Assembly: GCF_017831975.1 (NCBI RefSeq)
Contig: NZ_JAFDSS010000001.1
Location: 1,178,001-1,242,000 of the forward strand
Direction: 5' to 3'
Length of the DNA stretch: 64,000 bases
From: Microbacterium terrae
Lineage (GTDB): Bacteria > Actinomycetota > Actinomycetes > Actinomycetales > Microbacteriaceae
Below, piece by piece: positions 8,297-16,236 of the stretch. Position numbers and translations under genes: made by a program. Each line of letters starts with the position of its first letter. Position 1 is the stretch's first letter. A model generated the notes under the pieces. That model made no database searches and was not told the DNA's origin. It was given only the letters and a program-made list of their open reading frames with translations.

Positions 8297-9156
8297 TCGG
8301 GATTGTCGTCGCTGTGGGCGAGGAGGATCACGGCCACCGCGGACGCCCAGGCCTTCGCGCGGACGAGCGTCGCACGGTCGTACGCCCCGTCGAGCGCACG
8401 GTCGAAGTCCCGCCGCCCGTCGGCGTCGAAGGCCAGCCATCCGACGGCGAGGTCGTATGCGGGGTCTCCGGCGGTCACGTCGCCGAAGTCGATCACGCCG
8501 CGCAGCACCGGCCCTGACGCGACGAGGTTCCCCGGGTGGAGGTCGCCGTGGATCCACACCGGCCGCCCGGGCCACGCGGATGCGCGCAGCCCTGCATCCC
8601 AGTGAGCGGTGAGCGTCTGCACAGTCGGGCCGGTTAGTGCCTGGACCGCGATCAACCCGTCCAGGCGCTCGCGGAACGCCGCGTCGCGCTGCACCAGAGG
8701 AACGCCGCGGACCGGGTTCACCGGATGGTCCGCGGGTGCCGGCACGTGGAGAGCCCGCAGCGCATGCGCGAGGGGCCGCGCCCACCCACGACGGCGGGCG
8801 CGTGGGATGTCGAGGCCGCGGTCGCCGTCTGCCCAGGCGACCACCGACCAGTGCCAGAGGAAGGTGTCGTCGGGACGCCCGGCCACCACAGGCACGGGGA
8901 GCGACAGTCCCGAGCCTGCGAGCAGTGCCGCCAGCGTGGGGAGCACGCGCTGCTCGTTCACGATCAGGGGAGCCGCGAGGCCGCGGCGCGGCAGGCGCAC
9001 GGCGAAGGCCTCGCCGAGGCGCCACACCTCGTTGTCCCACCCTTGCGCGACCTTGCGGAGCGGATCGTCGACGGCGTCGCCGAGAGTCTCCCGAGCCTGG
9101 GTCCGCAGCAGATGCCGGATCGATCCCGTGGTGATCTCGACCTCGGCGGCGGGCAT
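8227..9156 (-). CDS. Aminoglycoside phosphotransferase-family (APH fold) protein
   Basis: A 309-residue protein kinase-like enzyme. The N-lobe has VAQGWDNEVWRLGEAFAVRLPRR. The catalytic loop is WIHGDLHPGN, with the catalytic Asp and metal-binding Asn, and GVIDFGDVTAGDPAYDL carries the DFG-equivalent aspartate. Family members phosphorylate aminoglycosides, homoserine, choline or other small alcohols. Nothing here indicates a resistance role, so substrate and phenotype are open. ATG 9156 starts the conserved sequence. It is divergent from the fructose operon regulator, with its promoter region just left of the regulator's operator repeats. Confidence 0.85.
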   Translation of the reverse strand: MPAAEVEITTGSIRHLLRTQARETLGDAVDDPLRKVAQGWDNEVWRLGEAFAVRLPRRGLAAPLIVNEQRVLPTLAALLAGSGLSLPVPVVAGRPDDTFLWHWSVVAWADGDRGLDIPRARRRGWARPLAHALRALHVPAPADHPVNPVRGVPLVQRDAAFRERLDGLIAVQALTGPTVQTLTAHWDAGLRASAWPGRPVWIHGDLHPGNLVASGPVLRGVIDFGDVTAGDPAYDLAVGWLAFDADGRRDFDRALDGAYDRATLVRAKAWASAVAVILLAHSDDNPDYARLGTETAEELGADSPTWPAG

Positions 9157-9191
9157 GTCAGGCACCGTCCGACAGTACCCGCGGCGTCCCG

Positions 9192-9234
9192 ATGTTGGAA
9201 AAGTGTTGCCTAATGTTGGAATGAGTTGTATCTT
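9192..9234 (+). promoter_or_regulatory. Fructose operon promoter with repeated operator
   Basis: ATGTTGGAA occurs twice, at 9192-9200 and 9213-9221, 21 bases apart (two helical turns). A -35 TTGCCT at 9206-9211 and a -10 TATCTT at 9229-9234 have a 17-base spacer that contains the second copy. This is the layout of a repressor operator, most likely bound by the DeoR-family product of the first gene. Confidence 0.65.
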
Positions 9235-9256
9235 GTGGATAAGCCAAGGAGGGTCC

Positions 9257-10036
9257 ATGTACGCGACGGAGCGCCAGCAGCAGATTCAGCGCCTGCTCAC
9301 CCAGGATGGGCGCGTCAGCGTGATCGACCTCGCACGTGTCTTCGACGTCACGACCGAGACCGTGCGCCGTGACCTCGGGCAGCTCGAGTCCGAGGGGGCT
9401 CTCCTCCGCGTTCACGGCGGCGCGGTGCCGCGCACAGCCGCGAGCACGGTCGAGCCGTCGCTTCCCGAGCGCCGCCGCCAGCACGGCGCAGCGAAGGCGG
9501 CCATCGCGGCCCGCGCGCTCGCTGCCCTCGGCGACGCCTATCGAGGCTCCGTGTTCCTCGACGCGGGCACCACGACCGCCGCCGTCGCCGCGCAGCTCCC
9601 GACACGTCTCGCGGCCACGGGCGCCGAGGTCGTCACGCACTCGCTGGCGCTGGCGCAGTCGCTGTCGGCGACGGCATCGGTTCCCCTCACGATCCTCGGG
9701 GGACGCGTGCGCGGTGTGACCGCCGCCGCTGTGGGCGCCGACACGGTCCGCGCCATCGAGGGTCTTCGTCCCGACGTGGCGTTCGTCGGCACCAACGGCG
9801 TGTCTGCGGCGTTCGGGCTGAGCACTCCCGACCCCGAGGAGGCTGCCGTCAAGCGCGCGATCGTCCGTTCTGCGCGCCGCGTCGTGGTGCTCGCCGACGC
9901 GGCGAAGTTCGAGCGGGAGCTGCTCGTCGGCTTCGCGGCACTGCGCGACATCGATGTCCTCGTGACCGAGACAGCGCCGCCGCCGGTGCTGGAAGAGGCG
10001 CTCGCCGACGCCGACGTGGAGGTGTGGATCGCATGA
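9257..10036 (+). CDS. DeoR-family regulator of the fructose operon
   Basis: A 259-residue protein with an N-terminal DeoR winged helix (RQQQIQRLLTQDGRVSVIDLARVFDVTTETVRRDL) and a C-terminal sugar-phosphate sensing domain of the ribose-5-phosphate isomerase-like fold (FLDAGTTTAAVA, VAFVGTNGVS, VVLADAAKFER). ATG 9257 has an AAGGAGGG ribosome binding site. It overlaps fruK through ATGA, so the genes are translationally coupled. Fructose-1-phosphate is the expected inducer from the operon context. The repeated ATGTTGGAA in its own promoter suggests autorepression. The name fruR would be reasonable but is not certain. Confidence 0.9.
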   Translation: MYATERQQQIQRLLTQDGRVSVIDLARVFDVTTETVRRDLGQLESEGALLRVHGGAVPRTAASTVEPSLPERRRQHGAAKAAIAARALAALGDAYRGSVFLDAGTTTAAVAAQLPTRLAATGAEVVTHSLALAQSLSATASVPLTILGGRVRGVTAAAVGADTVRAIEGLRPDVAFVGTNGVSAAFGLSTPDPEEAAVKRAIVRSARRVVVLADAAKFERELLVGFAALRDIDVLVTETAPPPVLEEALADADVEVWIA

Positions 10037-10974
10037 TCGTCACGCTGACGGCGCATCCGTCGCTCGATCGCGCCATCGAACTCGACACCGCTCTGCAGGC
10101 CGGTGGCGTGCAGAGCGCGTCATCCGGGCGGGAGGATGCCGGGGGCAAGGGCGTCAACGTCGCCCGGGTGATCGCGGCCGCCGGGGTGCCCGTGCGTGCG
10201 GTGCTGCCGCTCGCGGAGGACGACCCGTTCCGGGCGCCGCTTCATTCGACGGGACTCGATGCGCTGACCGTGCCCGTCGCAGGCCGCGTCCGCACGAACC
10301 TCACCCTCGTCGATCCGGCGGGCGTCACCACCAAGATCAACCTGCCGGGCGCAGCCCTCGATCCGGCCGAGCGCGACGCGATCGTCGCCGCCGTCGTCGT
10401 GGCCTCCGAAGGCGCGCGCTGGCTGGTTCTCGCGGGCTCGCTGCCCCCGGGCGCCCCGAGCGACTTCTACGTGCGCGTGATCGAGGCGGTGCGCAGCGGC
10501 CTCGGCACCGGGGCCCCGCGCATCGCGGTCGACACGTCGGGCGATGCGCTCGCCCGCACGGTGGCGGAGGGTCACCCCGACCTCATCAAACCCAATGACG
10601 ACGAGCTCGCCGAACTGGTGGGCGAACCTCTCACCGGAGGCGACCGGGTCGCAGACGCCGTGCGTCTGGCCCGGAGCATCGTGCCGTCCCGCGCGGCAGC
10701 GGCCCTCGTGACCCTCGGGTCGGCGGGTGCTGCGCTGGTCACCGCGGATGCGGCGTGGGCGGCGCCCACACCCCGCATCCGGGTCCGCAGCACCGTCGGA
10801 GCGGGGGACAGCTCGCTCGCGGGCTACCTGCTCGCAGACACTGCGGGCGCGTCAGCCGAGGACAGTCTGCGTCACGCGATCCGGTACGGCGCCGCTGCGG
10901 CGTCGCTCCCGGGGACGCAGGCGCCCGCGCCCACCGATCTTCCCGGTGACGACCTGCCCGTCGCCACCTTCTGA
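10033..10974 (+). CDS. fruK: 1-phosphofructokinase
   Basis: Phosphorylates the fructose-1-phosphate delivered by the PTS to fructose-1,6-bisphosphate, using ATP. The 313-residue PfkB-fold protein has the N-terminal GGKGVNVARV substrate motif and the C-terminal STVGAGDSSLAGYL anion-hole and catalytic base motif (Asp near residue 258). ATG 10033 overlaps the regulator's stop codon; a GTG three codons earlier is possible. It lies between its regulator and the fructose permease in one operon. PfkB enzymes for tagatose-6-phosphate are similar, but EIIABC downstream makes fructose the likely substrate. Confidence 0.93.
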   Translation: MIVTLTAHPSLDRAIELDTALQAGGVQSASSGREDAGGKGVNVARVIAAAGVPVRAVLPLAEDDPFRAPLHSTGLDALTVPVAGRVRTNLTLVDPAGVTTKINLPGAALDPAERDAIVAAVVVASEGARWLVLAGSLPPGAPSDFYVRVIEAVRSGLGTGAPRIAVDTSGDALARTVAEGHPDLIKPNDDELAELVGEPLTGGDRVADAVRLARSIVPSRAAAALVTLGSAGAALVTADAAWAAPTPRIRVRSTVGAGDSSLAGYLLADTAGASAEDSLRHAIRYGAAAASLPGTQAPAPTDLPGDDLPVATF

Positions 10975-11002
10975 GCACCACACCCACGACAAGGAGGTCA
11001 TC

Positions 11003-13039
11003 ATGGCCGACACCATCACCACCGGGCTCGTCAGTCTCGACGTCGGACTCGGAGAAGACAAGGCGGCGGTGCTGCGCGCACTCGCCGACCGCGTCGCGGC
11101 GCAGGGACGCGCCACCGACGGCGAGGCGCTCTTCGCCGATGCCTGGGCTCGCGAGCAGAAGGACGAGACCGGGCTGCCGGGCGGCATCGCCATCCCGCAC
11201 GCGAAGTCCGCGGCCGTGACGACGCCGTCGCTGGCGTTCGCCCGACTCAGCCCCGGCGTGGAGTTCGGGGCAGACGACGGCCCGGCCGATCTCGTCTTCC
11301 TCATCGCAGCGCCCGCAGACGCCGCCGAAGCCCACCTCGCCGTGCTGTCGAAGCTCGCCCGCAGCCTCATGCAGGAGGACTTCACCGGCGCGCTCCGTGC
11401 CGCCGGCACGGAAGCCGATGTCGTCGCGATCGTCCGCGCGGCGATCGGCGAGGGCGAGCAGCCGGCGGCGACAGAGCCCGCCGCGGCGGCAGCGCCGGCC
11501 GCAGCAGCGCCGGCCGCAGCTGCACCGGGCGTGACGCGCATCGTCGCGGTCACCTCGTGCGCCACCGGCATCGCTCACACGTTCATGGCTGCCGATGCGC
11601 TGACCGCTGCCGGCAAACGGACGGATGCCGTCGACCTCGCGGTCGAGCCGCAGGGATCGAGCGGCTACCAGGCCCTGCCCCAGCAGGTGATCGACGATGC
11701 GGATGCCGTGATCTTCGCCACCGACGTCGATGTGCGCGAGATCCAGCGCTTCGCCGGCAAGCCGGTCGTGCGGTCGGGGGTGAAGCGGGGCATCGAGGAG
11801 CCCGACGCGCTCATCTCCGAAGCGGTCGCCGCAGCGGGCGATCCCGGGGCGCCGCGCGTCGCGGCATCGGCGGCGGCTACCACGCGCGCCGCGGCGGGGG
11901 AGTCGCTGTCGTGGGGGGCTCGCATCCAGCGCATCCTCCTCACCGGCGTGAGCTACATGATCCCCTTCGTCGCGGGCGGCGGTCTGCTCATCGCGCTGGG
12001 CTTCCTGTTCTTCGGTGACGACTACTCCGCTCCGGGGAACGCCACCAACGTGATCGTCGAGAACTCGCTGTGGGATCTCCCCGACGGGGGCCTCGGCATC
12101 TACCTCGGCTCGGTGGCGTTCGCGATCGGCGCGGCGTCGATGGGATTCCTCGTCTCGGCGCTGGCGGGCTACATCGCATTCGCGATCGCCGACCGGCCCG
12201 GGATCGCGCCCGGATTCGTCGCCGGTGCGATGGCGGTCGTCATGAACGCCGGCTTCATCGGCGGAATCGTCGGGGGCCTGCTCGCCGGTGTGGTCGCCTG
12301 GTGGATCGGAACCTGGAACGTCCCGCGGTGGCTGCGCGGACTGATGCCCGTCGCGATCATCCCGCTCCTCGCGTCGATCGTCGCCTCCGGTGCGATGGTG
12401 CTGTTCCTCGGCCGCCCGATCGCGACGCTGATGGTGTGGCTGACGGACTGGCTCAACGCGCTGGCCGACACATCGGGCATCGTCGTCGTCGGCGTCGTGC
12501 TGGGCCTCATGATGTGCTTCGACCTGGGCGGCCCGGTCAACAAGGTGGCGTACGCTTTCGCCGTCGCGGGTCTCGCCGCAGGCTCGCCCGAGAACACGAC
12601 GCCGTATCTCATCATGGCCGCGGTGATGGCGGCCGGCATGGTGCCGCCGCTCGCGATGGCGCTGGCCTCGACCGTGCTCGCCCGCGACCTCTTCCCGCCG
12701 GTCGAGCGCGAGAACGGCAAGGCCGCATGGCTCCTCGGGGCCGCGTTCATCAGCGAGGGTGCGATCCCGTTCGCGGCGGCCGACCCGCTGCGGGTCATCC
12801 CGGCGTCGCTCGTCGGCGGTGCGGTGACCGGCGGGCTGAGCATGCTGTTCGCCGTCCAGTCGCTGGCACCCCACGGCGGCATCTTCGTGTTCTTCGCGAT
12901 CACGCCGATCTGGGGCTTCGTCGCCGCGATCGCGGCGGGGACCGTCGTGTCGGCACTGCTGGTGGTGGCGCTCAAGCGCTGGGTCGGCCGTGCCGAGCTG
13001 GAGCAGGCCGAGGCGCCGATGCAGACGGTCGCCGCGTGA
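11003..13039 (+). CDS. fruA: PTS fructose transporter, fused EIIA-EIIB-EIIC
   Basis: A 678-residue fructose permease and phosphorylase. EIIA covers residues 1-150 with the phosphorylated His66 in GIAIPHAKS. An Ala/Pro linker follows, then EIIB at about 175-275 with Cys186 in VTSCATGIAHT. EIIC is the membrane part from about 310, with multiple hydrophobic segments and the conserved GAAFISEGAIPFAAADP loop. The AAGGAGG site eight bases before ATG 11003 is strong. It takes phosphate from HPr, yet the HPr gene expected next is only a C-terminal remnant here. The transporter therefore needs an HPr encoded elsewhere. Confidence 0.96.
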   Translation: MADTITTGLVSLDVGLGEDKAAVLRALADRVAAQGRATDGEALFADAWAREQKDETGLPGGIAIPHAKSAAVTTPSLAFARLSPGVEFGADDGPADLVFLIAAPADAAEAHLAVLSKLARSLMQEDFTGALRAAGTEADVVAIVRAAIGEGEQPAATEPAAAAAPAAAAPAAAAPGVTRIVAVTSCATGIAHTFMAADALTAAGKRTDAVDLAVEPQGSSGYQALPQQVIDDADAVIFATDVDVREIQRFAGKPVVRSGVKRGIEEPDALISEAVAAAGDPGAPRVAASAAATTRAAAGESLSWGARIQRILLTGVSYMIPFVAGGGLLIALGFLFFGDDYSAPGNATNVIVENSLWDLPDGGLGIYLGSVAFAIGAASMGFLVSALAGYIAFAIADRPGIAPGFVAGAMAVVMNAGFIGGIVGGLLAGVVAWWIGTWNVPRWLRGLMPVAIIPLLASIVASGAMVLFLGRPIATLMVWLTDWLNALADTSGIVVVGVVLGLMMCFDLGGPVNKVAYAFAVAGLAAGSPENTTPYLIMAAVMAAGMVPPLAMALASTVLARDLFPPVERENGKAAWLLGAAFISEGAIPFAAADPLRVIPASLVGGAVTGGLSMLFAVQSLAPHGGIFVFFAITPIWGFVAAIAAGTVVSALLVVALKRWVGRAELEQAEAPMQTVAA

Positions 13040-13076
13040 CCGGATGCGGACGACGCGGCCCGGAGGTGCGGCATCG

Positions 13077-13178
13077 GCCCGTGGTACCGTCGTGACACTC
13101 ACGGCGGAGGGAGAGGGTGCCGATCAGGCCCTCGGCGAGTTCGTCGAACTCCTCGAGACCGACCTCGACGCCGCATGA
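13077..13178 (+). pseudogene. ptsH: Remnant of the HPr gene (C-terminal third only)
   Basis: The frame ending at the TGA 13176-13178 reads GTVVTLTAEGEGADQALG and then EFVELLETDLDAA, the typical C-terminal strand and helix of an actinobacterial HPr. Only 37 bases separate fruA from this fragment, so the first 55 or so residues, including the phosphorylated His15 motif, cannot be encoded. There is no plausible start or ribosome binding site. The position directly after fruA is where many actinobacteria keep ptsH, so a deletion has removed its 5' part. An assembly error cannot be excluded from sequence alone. Confidence 0.8.
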
Positions 13179-13181
13179 GGA

Positions 13182-13219
13182 TGACGGATGCCGCGACCGA
13201 AGCTGCGCGGCATCCGTCA
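13182..13219. terminator. Bidirectional hairpin between the fru operon and the MBL gene
   Basis: A perfect 14-base-pair inverted repeat (TGACGGATGCCGCG with CGCGGCATCCGTCA) has a 10-base loop between two convergent units. It lacks a long T-run but is the obvious transcription end point for both. Confidence 0.7.
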
Positions 13220-13231
13220 CCACCGTCTCCG

Positions 13232-13867
13232 CTAGAGATCGGTGCCGTCGCCCGGATCGAGCACGACGAACTCGCCGCCACCCTGCTCGACCGCCCAGGT
13301 CAGACGAGAGCGGCCCATGTCGCGGCCGATCACGGACAGCGTCATGTCGTGCGTGCCGAAGGCGCGACGCGGGGCGACGGCCAGCACGAAGTCCATCGCC
13401 TCGCCGATCTTCAGCCAGGGCGCACCCACAGGGGCGGCGAGCAGCTGCACGGGCTTGCCGGCGGGCACGGCGTACGAGTCGCCCGGGTAGTAGAACTCGT
13501 CGTTCACGAGCACGCCCACGTTGTCGATCACGGGGATCGACTCGTGGATCACGGCGTGCCGCCCACCGAAGAACTCGAGGGTGAACGGATCGGCCTCCAC
13601 ACGGTCGCCCGGGTGGACGACGGTGATCGCGAAGTCCGACGCGGCTCGGGCTACGCCCTCGGGGGCGAAGATCGGGGTGTCGGGGAACGCGGAGAGGATG
13701 CGCGTGAGGTGGGCGGGCGTCCAGTGGTCGGGATGCTCGTGGGTGATCACCACCGCGACGACGCGCTCGAGCCCGAGCGGCGACGTGAAGTTCCCGGGGT
13801 CGATGACGAGCGTGCGGTCCGCTTCGACGAGGGTGAGGGCGGCGTGCTCGAACTTGGTGACTCGCAT
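13232..13867 (-). CDS. MBL-fold metal-dependent hydrolase
   Basis: A 211-residue metallo-beta-lactamase-fold protein. The metal motif is ITHEHPDHW (HxHxDH type), with later ligands likely in FFGGRHAVI, YYPGDS and GTHD. The N-terminus (MRVTKFEHAALTLVEADRTLVIDPG) resembles UlaG-like and YcbL-like hydrolases. No partner enzyme is adjacent, so the substrate cannot be named. ATG 13867 begins the conserved beta-strand; the frame stays open upstream into the tRNA region without support. It is convergent with the fructose operon. Confidence 0.88.
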   Translation of the reverse strand: MRVTKFEHAALTLVEADRTLVIDPGNFTSPLGLERVVAVVITHEHPDHWTPAHLTRILSAFPDTPIFAPEGVARAASDFAITVVHPGDRVEADPFTLEFFGGRHAVIHESIPVIDNVGVLVNDEFYYPGDSYAVPAGKPVQLLAAPVGAPWLKIGEAMDFVLAVAPRRAFGTHDMTLSVIGRDMGRSRLTWAVEQGGGEFVVLDPGDGTDL

Positions 13868-13928
13868 GGCACGAGTCAACCGCGCACACCGCGCGGGCGG
13901 CAAGCGGATCGCCGACGGCGCGCTCGAT

Positions 13929-13958
13929 TTGGTCGGGCATGACCGGGCATGGCATAAT
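13929..13958 (+). promoter_or_regulatory. tRNA-Glu promoter
   Basis: A -35 TTGGTC at 13929-13934 and a -10 CATAAT at 13953-13958 have an 18-base spacer. Transcription would start about ten bases before the first tRNA-Glu and probably reads both copies. Confidence 0.65.
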
Positions 13959-13975
13959 CGAACGGTTGCCTGAAC

Positions 13976-14048
13976 GGCCCCATCGTATAGCGGCCTAGTA
14001 CGCCGCCCTCTCACGGCGGTAACGCGGGTTCGAATCCCGCTGGGGTCA
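13976..14048 (+). tRNA. tRNA-Glu (anticodon CTC), copy 1
   Basis: A 73-base cloverleaf: acceptor GGCCCCA pairs with TGGGGTC including one G-U, the anticodon stem is CCGCC/GGCGG, and the loop CTCTCAC gives CTC, which reads GAG. The T-arm has GGGTTCGAATCCC. The bases right after it are CCA, so this copy may carry an encoded 3' end. Confidence 0.96.
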
Positions 14049-14105
14049 CCAGTCAGGCAAATGCAACACCATGCAGGCTCCGGCAGTCCACTGTCGGAGG
14101 CGTGC

Positions 14106-14178
14106 GGCCCCATCGTATAGCGGCCTAGTACGCCGCCCTCTCACGGCGGTAACGCGGGTTCGAATCCCGCTGGGGTCA
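14106..14178 (+). tRNA. tRNA-Glu (anticodon CTC), copy 2
   Basis: Identical base for base to the copy 130 bases upstream, a tandem duplication with an unrelated 57-base spacer. Unlike copy 1 it is followed by CAG rather than CCA, so its CCA must be added. A strong terminator follows. Confidence 0.96.
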
Positions 14179-14186
14179 CAGATGAG

Positions 14187-14216
14187 AATGGCCCGGTCCG
14201 TCAGGACCGGGCCATT
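14187..14216 (+). terminator. Intrinsic terminator after the tRNA-Glu pair
   Basis: A 13-base-pair perfect stem (AATGGCCCGGTCC with GGACCGGGCCATT) has a GTCA tetraloop and ends in TTTC. It also lies at the end of the convergent DUF4349 gene and may serve both. Confidence 0.85.
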
Positions 14217-14234
14217 TCGCTGTCACGTCTCGGT

Positions 14235-15359
14235 TCAGTCCGCGTCGTCCGTGGGGGGCGCGACAGCGGTGCGGCGACGACGACGCAGCCGCACGACGCC
14301 CCAGACGATGAGGGCGGCGGCGGCGGCGACGGCGAGCCAGGGGAGCAGGAAGCCGAGCGCGATCACGATGCCGTTCAGGGTCGCGACCAGTCCGTTCCAA
14401 CCGGCCTCGAGGCCATCGGTGAAGCCGGCGGGGTCGGCCTCGACGGGATCGGTCTCGGCAACGAGCGACACCGTGAGAGTCGACATCGCGACCTGGTCGT
14501 CGAGCCTCTCCAGCTCCATCTGGTACGCCTCGAGCGTCGCCTGGCGCTCCGCGAGCGCCGCCTCGGCGGCGATCAGGTCGGACAGGTCGCCCGCTTCGCC
14601 CATGAGCTCGGTGAGGCGGTCGACCGAGGCCTGGGACGCGTCGACCCGCGCCTGCAGATCGACAGTCTGCTGCGACACGTCCTGGCGGGTGATCGACGAT
14701 GCCGTTACCTCGCCCACCTCGCCGAGGTCGGCGACGACATCGGGGAGCGCGTCTGCGGGGACGCGCACCGTGATCCAGGCGCCCGAGCCGGGATACGGAT
14801 ACGGGTAGGTGTCGGAGACGACCCCGTCGCCCTCGATCGGGGCCGAGGTCGTCGCCGTCGTGTCGACGTTCATCGACTCGACGTACCCGCCCGCGGCGGT
14901 GGCCGCATCGCCGACCGCCTCGGCGGCGGCGGCCGTGTCGGCGACGACGACCGAGGCGGACGCGGTGGTGATGATGTCGCGCCCGGCCATGCCGTCGGCG
15001 GGCTCGCTCATGGCGCCGGCGTCGTCGCGTCCCGCGGACTCCTCGGAGCCGGTGAAGTCGGTCGCCGAGTCGGGGGCGACGCCCGGCTCCATCGCCGGCG
15101 CCACCGCCGCGCTGTCGGAGCCGCTCGATGTGCCGGTCACGAGGCCGGTGACCGCCGGGGCGATGACGGCTGCGACGGCGATCACCGCGGCGGCGGCCGC
15201 GCCGCCCATCCAGAGTCGTCCTCGACGCGTGCGCCGGGTGGTCTCGGACGCGCGTTCGCGGGCGATGTCGGCGAAGACGGCGTCTTCGATGGCGTCGATG
15301 CGCGCGTCGTCGAGCTCGGGGAGCGATGCCTCGAGCGGCGGGTTCTGCGTGGCGTTCAT
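14235..15359 (-). CDS. DUF4349 membrane protein, probable anti-sigma partner
   Basis: A 374-residue protein. A charged N-terminal segment of about 48 residues (LDDARIDAIEDAVFADIARERA, then TTRRTRRGR) resembles the cytoplasmic tail of anti-sigma factors. A transmembrane helix follows (AAAAAVIAVAAVIAPAVTG), then an external DUF4349 domain with a long coiled-coil stretch (QQTVDLQARVDASQASVDRLTEL) and a C-terminal transmembrane helix before an RRRRR anchor. The ATG at 15359 overlaps the sigma factor stop as ATGA, so production is coupled. No zinc HxxxCxxC motif is present. The anti-sigma role is inferred from context. Confidence 0.85.
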   Translation of the reverse strand: MNATQNPPLEASLPELDDARIDAIEDAVFADIARERASETTRRTRRGRLWMGGAAAAAVIAVAAVIAPAVTGLVTGTSSGSDSAAVAPAMEPGVAPDSATDFTGSEESAGRDDAGAMSEPADGMAGRDIITTASASVVVADTAAAAEAVGDAATAAGGYVESMNVDTTATTSAPIEGDGVVSDTYPYPYPGSGAWITVRVPADALPDVVADLGEVGEVTASSITRQDVSQQTVDLQARVDASQASVDRLTELMGEAGDLSDLIAAEAALAERQATLEAYQMELERLDDQVAMSTLTVSLVAETDPVEADPAGFTDGLEAGWNGLVATLNGIVIALGFLLPWLAVAAAAALIVWGVVRLRRRRRTAVAPPTDDAD

Positions 15360-15913
15360 GTGCTCTCCTTCACGACCGTCCGCAGTCTCGTGCGGATGCG
15401 GGAGAGACGGTTGCGGACGACTCCGTGCGCCACGCCGAGCTCGTCGGCTGCCGCCTGGTAGCCGTACCCCTCGGTCGCGCACAGCCGGAAGATGTCGCGG
15501 TCGAGGGCCGAGAGGCCCTCCACGGCGTGCAGGATCCGGTCTGCGAGGTCGGCGCCGATCACCTGATCCTCGACGTCGACGGTCGCGGGCAGCGTGTCGT
15601 CGACCCCGTGGGTCGTGTTCTCGCGATCGCGCTTCTGGCGCCGCATCCGGTTCGCCGCCTGAAGGCGGCACACCGTCACGAGCCAGGGGAGCAGCGACTC
15701 TCCGGCGAGCTCGAACCCCGGGAGCCGGCGCCACGCGACCAGGAACGTCTCCTGGGTGACGTCCTCGGCGTCCGCGGCGTCGCCGAGGAGGCCGTGGGCG
15801 AGCCAGTAGACCGGCCGCACGTACGCGCGGTAGAGCGCGCGGAACGCGCGTTCGCTGCCGCCGGCGGCCTGAGCCACCAGCAGGGCGTCGCCTGTCGGTC
15901 CGTCGTCGGTCAT
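15356..15913 (-). CDS. ECF-type RNA polymerase sigma factor
   Basis: A 185-residue sigma-70 family protein with only regions 2 and 4. Region 2 includes RAFRALYRAYVRPVYWLAHGL and DAEDVTQETFLVAWRRL; region 4 includes LSALDRDIFRLCATEGYGYQAAADELGV and VRNRLSRIRTRLR. A GGAGG site stands eight bases before ATG 15913. It forms an operon with the downstream membrane protein through a four-base overlap, the usual arrangement of an ECF factor with its membrane-bound inhibitor. Its regulon is unknown. Confidence 0.93.
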   Translation of the reverse strand: MTDDGPTGDALLVAQAAGGSERAFRALYRAYVRPVYWLAHGLLGDAADAEDVTQETFLVAWRRLPGFELAGESLLPWLVTVCRLQAANRMRRQKRDRENTTHGVDDTLPATVDVEDQVIGADLADRILHAVEGLSALDRDIFRLCATEGYGYQAAADELGVAHGVVRNRLSRIRTRLRTVVKEST

Positions 15914-16076
15914 CGGTGTGTCCTCCGCTCCGCGGGCGGGCGCAGGACGCTGCGTCGTCGCGGAGCACCATTGTCTCTCACGGTGTGAGTGTCAGCGGAG
16001 CGCGGATCGTCTCGTGGGCGGTGCGAAGGATGCGTCGACCGCTGCCGGGGGCGGCGGGAGCGGCATCCGGAGCCTG

Positions 16077-16082
16077 TATCCT
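16077..16082 (+). promoter_or_regulatory. -10 hexamer of the terC transcript
   Basis: TATCCT would start transcription near 16089, which is where the riboswitch fold begins, leaving a leader of about 150 bases. Confidence 0.45.
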
Positions 16083-16087
16083 GTTCC

Positions 16088-16195
16088 GAGCGAGAGGGAG
16101 TATCCCGTTCTTCGCGCATCCGTCATCACGGGTCCCGACTACGCGACCCCGGGTGTGCGACGCAGGCCGATCGGCCCGCGGGGAGAGACTTTCGG
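16088..16195 (+). ncRNA. Probable yybP-ykoY manganese riboswitch
   Basis: The leader of terC carries the class signature: a basal stem pairing CGAGAG (from 16091) with CTTTCG near 16189-16194, the conserved 5' strand AGGGAGTA just inside it, an inner GCATCCGTCATCACGG segment resembling the conserved CGUCA-CACGG loop, and a 3' GGGGAGAGAC strand before the closing stem. This RNA family binds Mn2+ and is known upstream of TerC/Alx-type membrane proteins, which is the gene that follows. I identified it by eye, without a covariance model. Confidence 0.75.
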
Positions 16196-16236
16196 CACCG
16201 ACCGACCCCTCGTACGTCCCCTTCGAAAGGCCCTCC

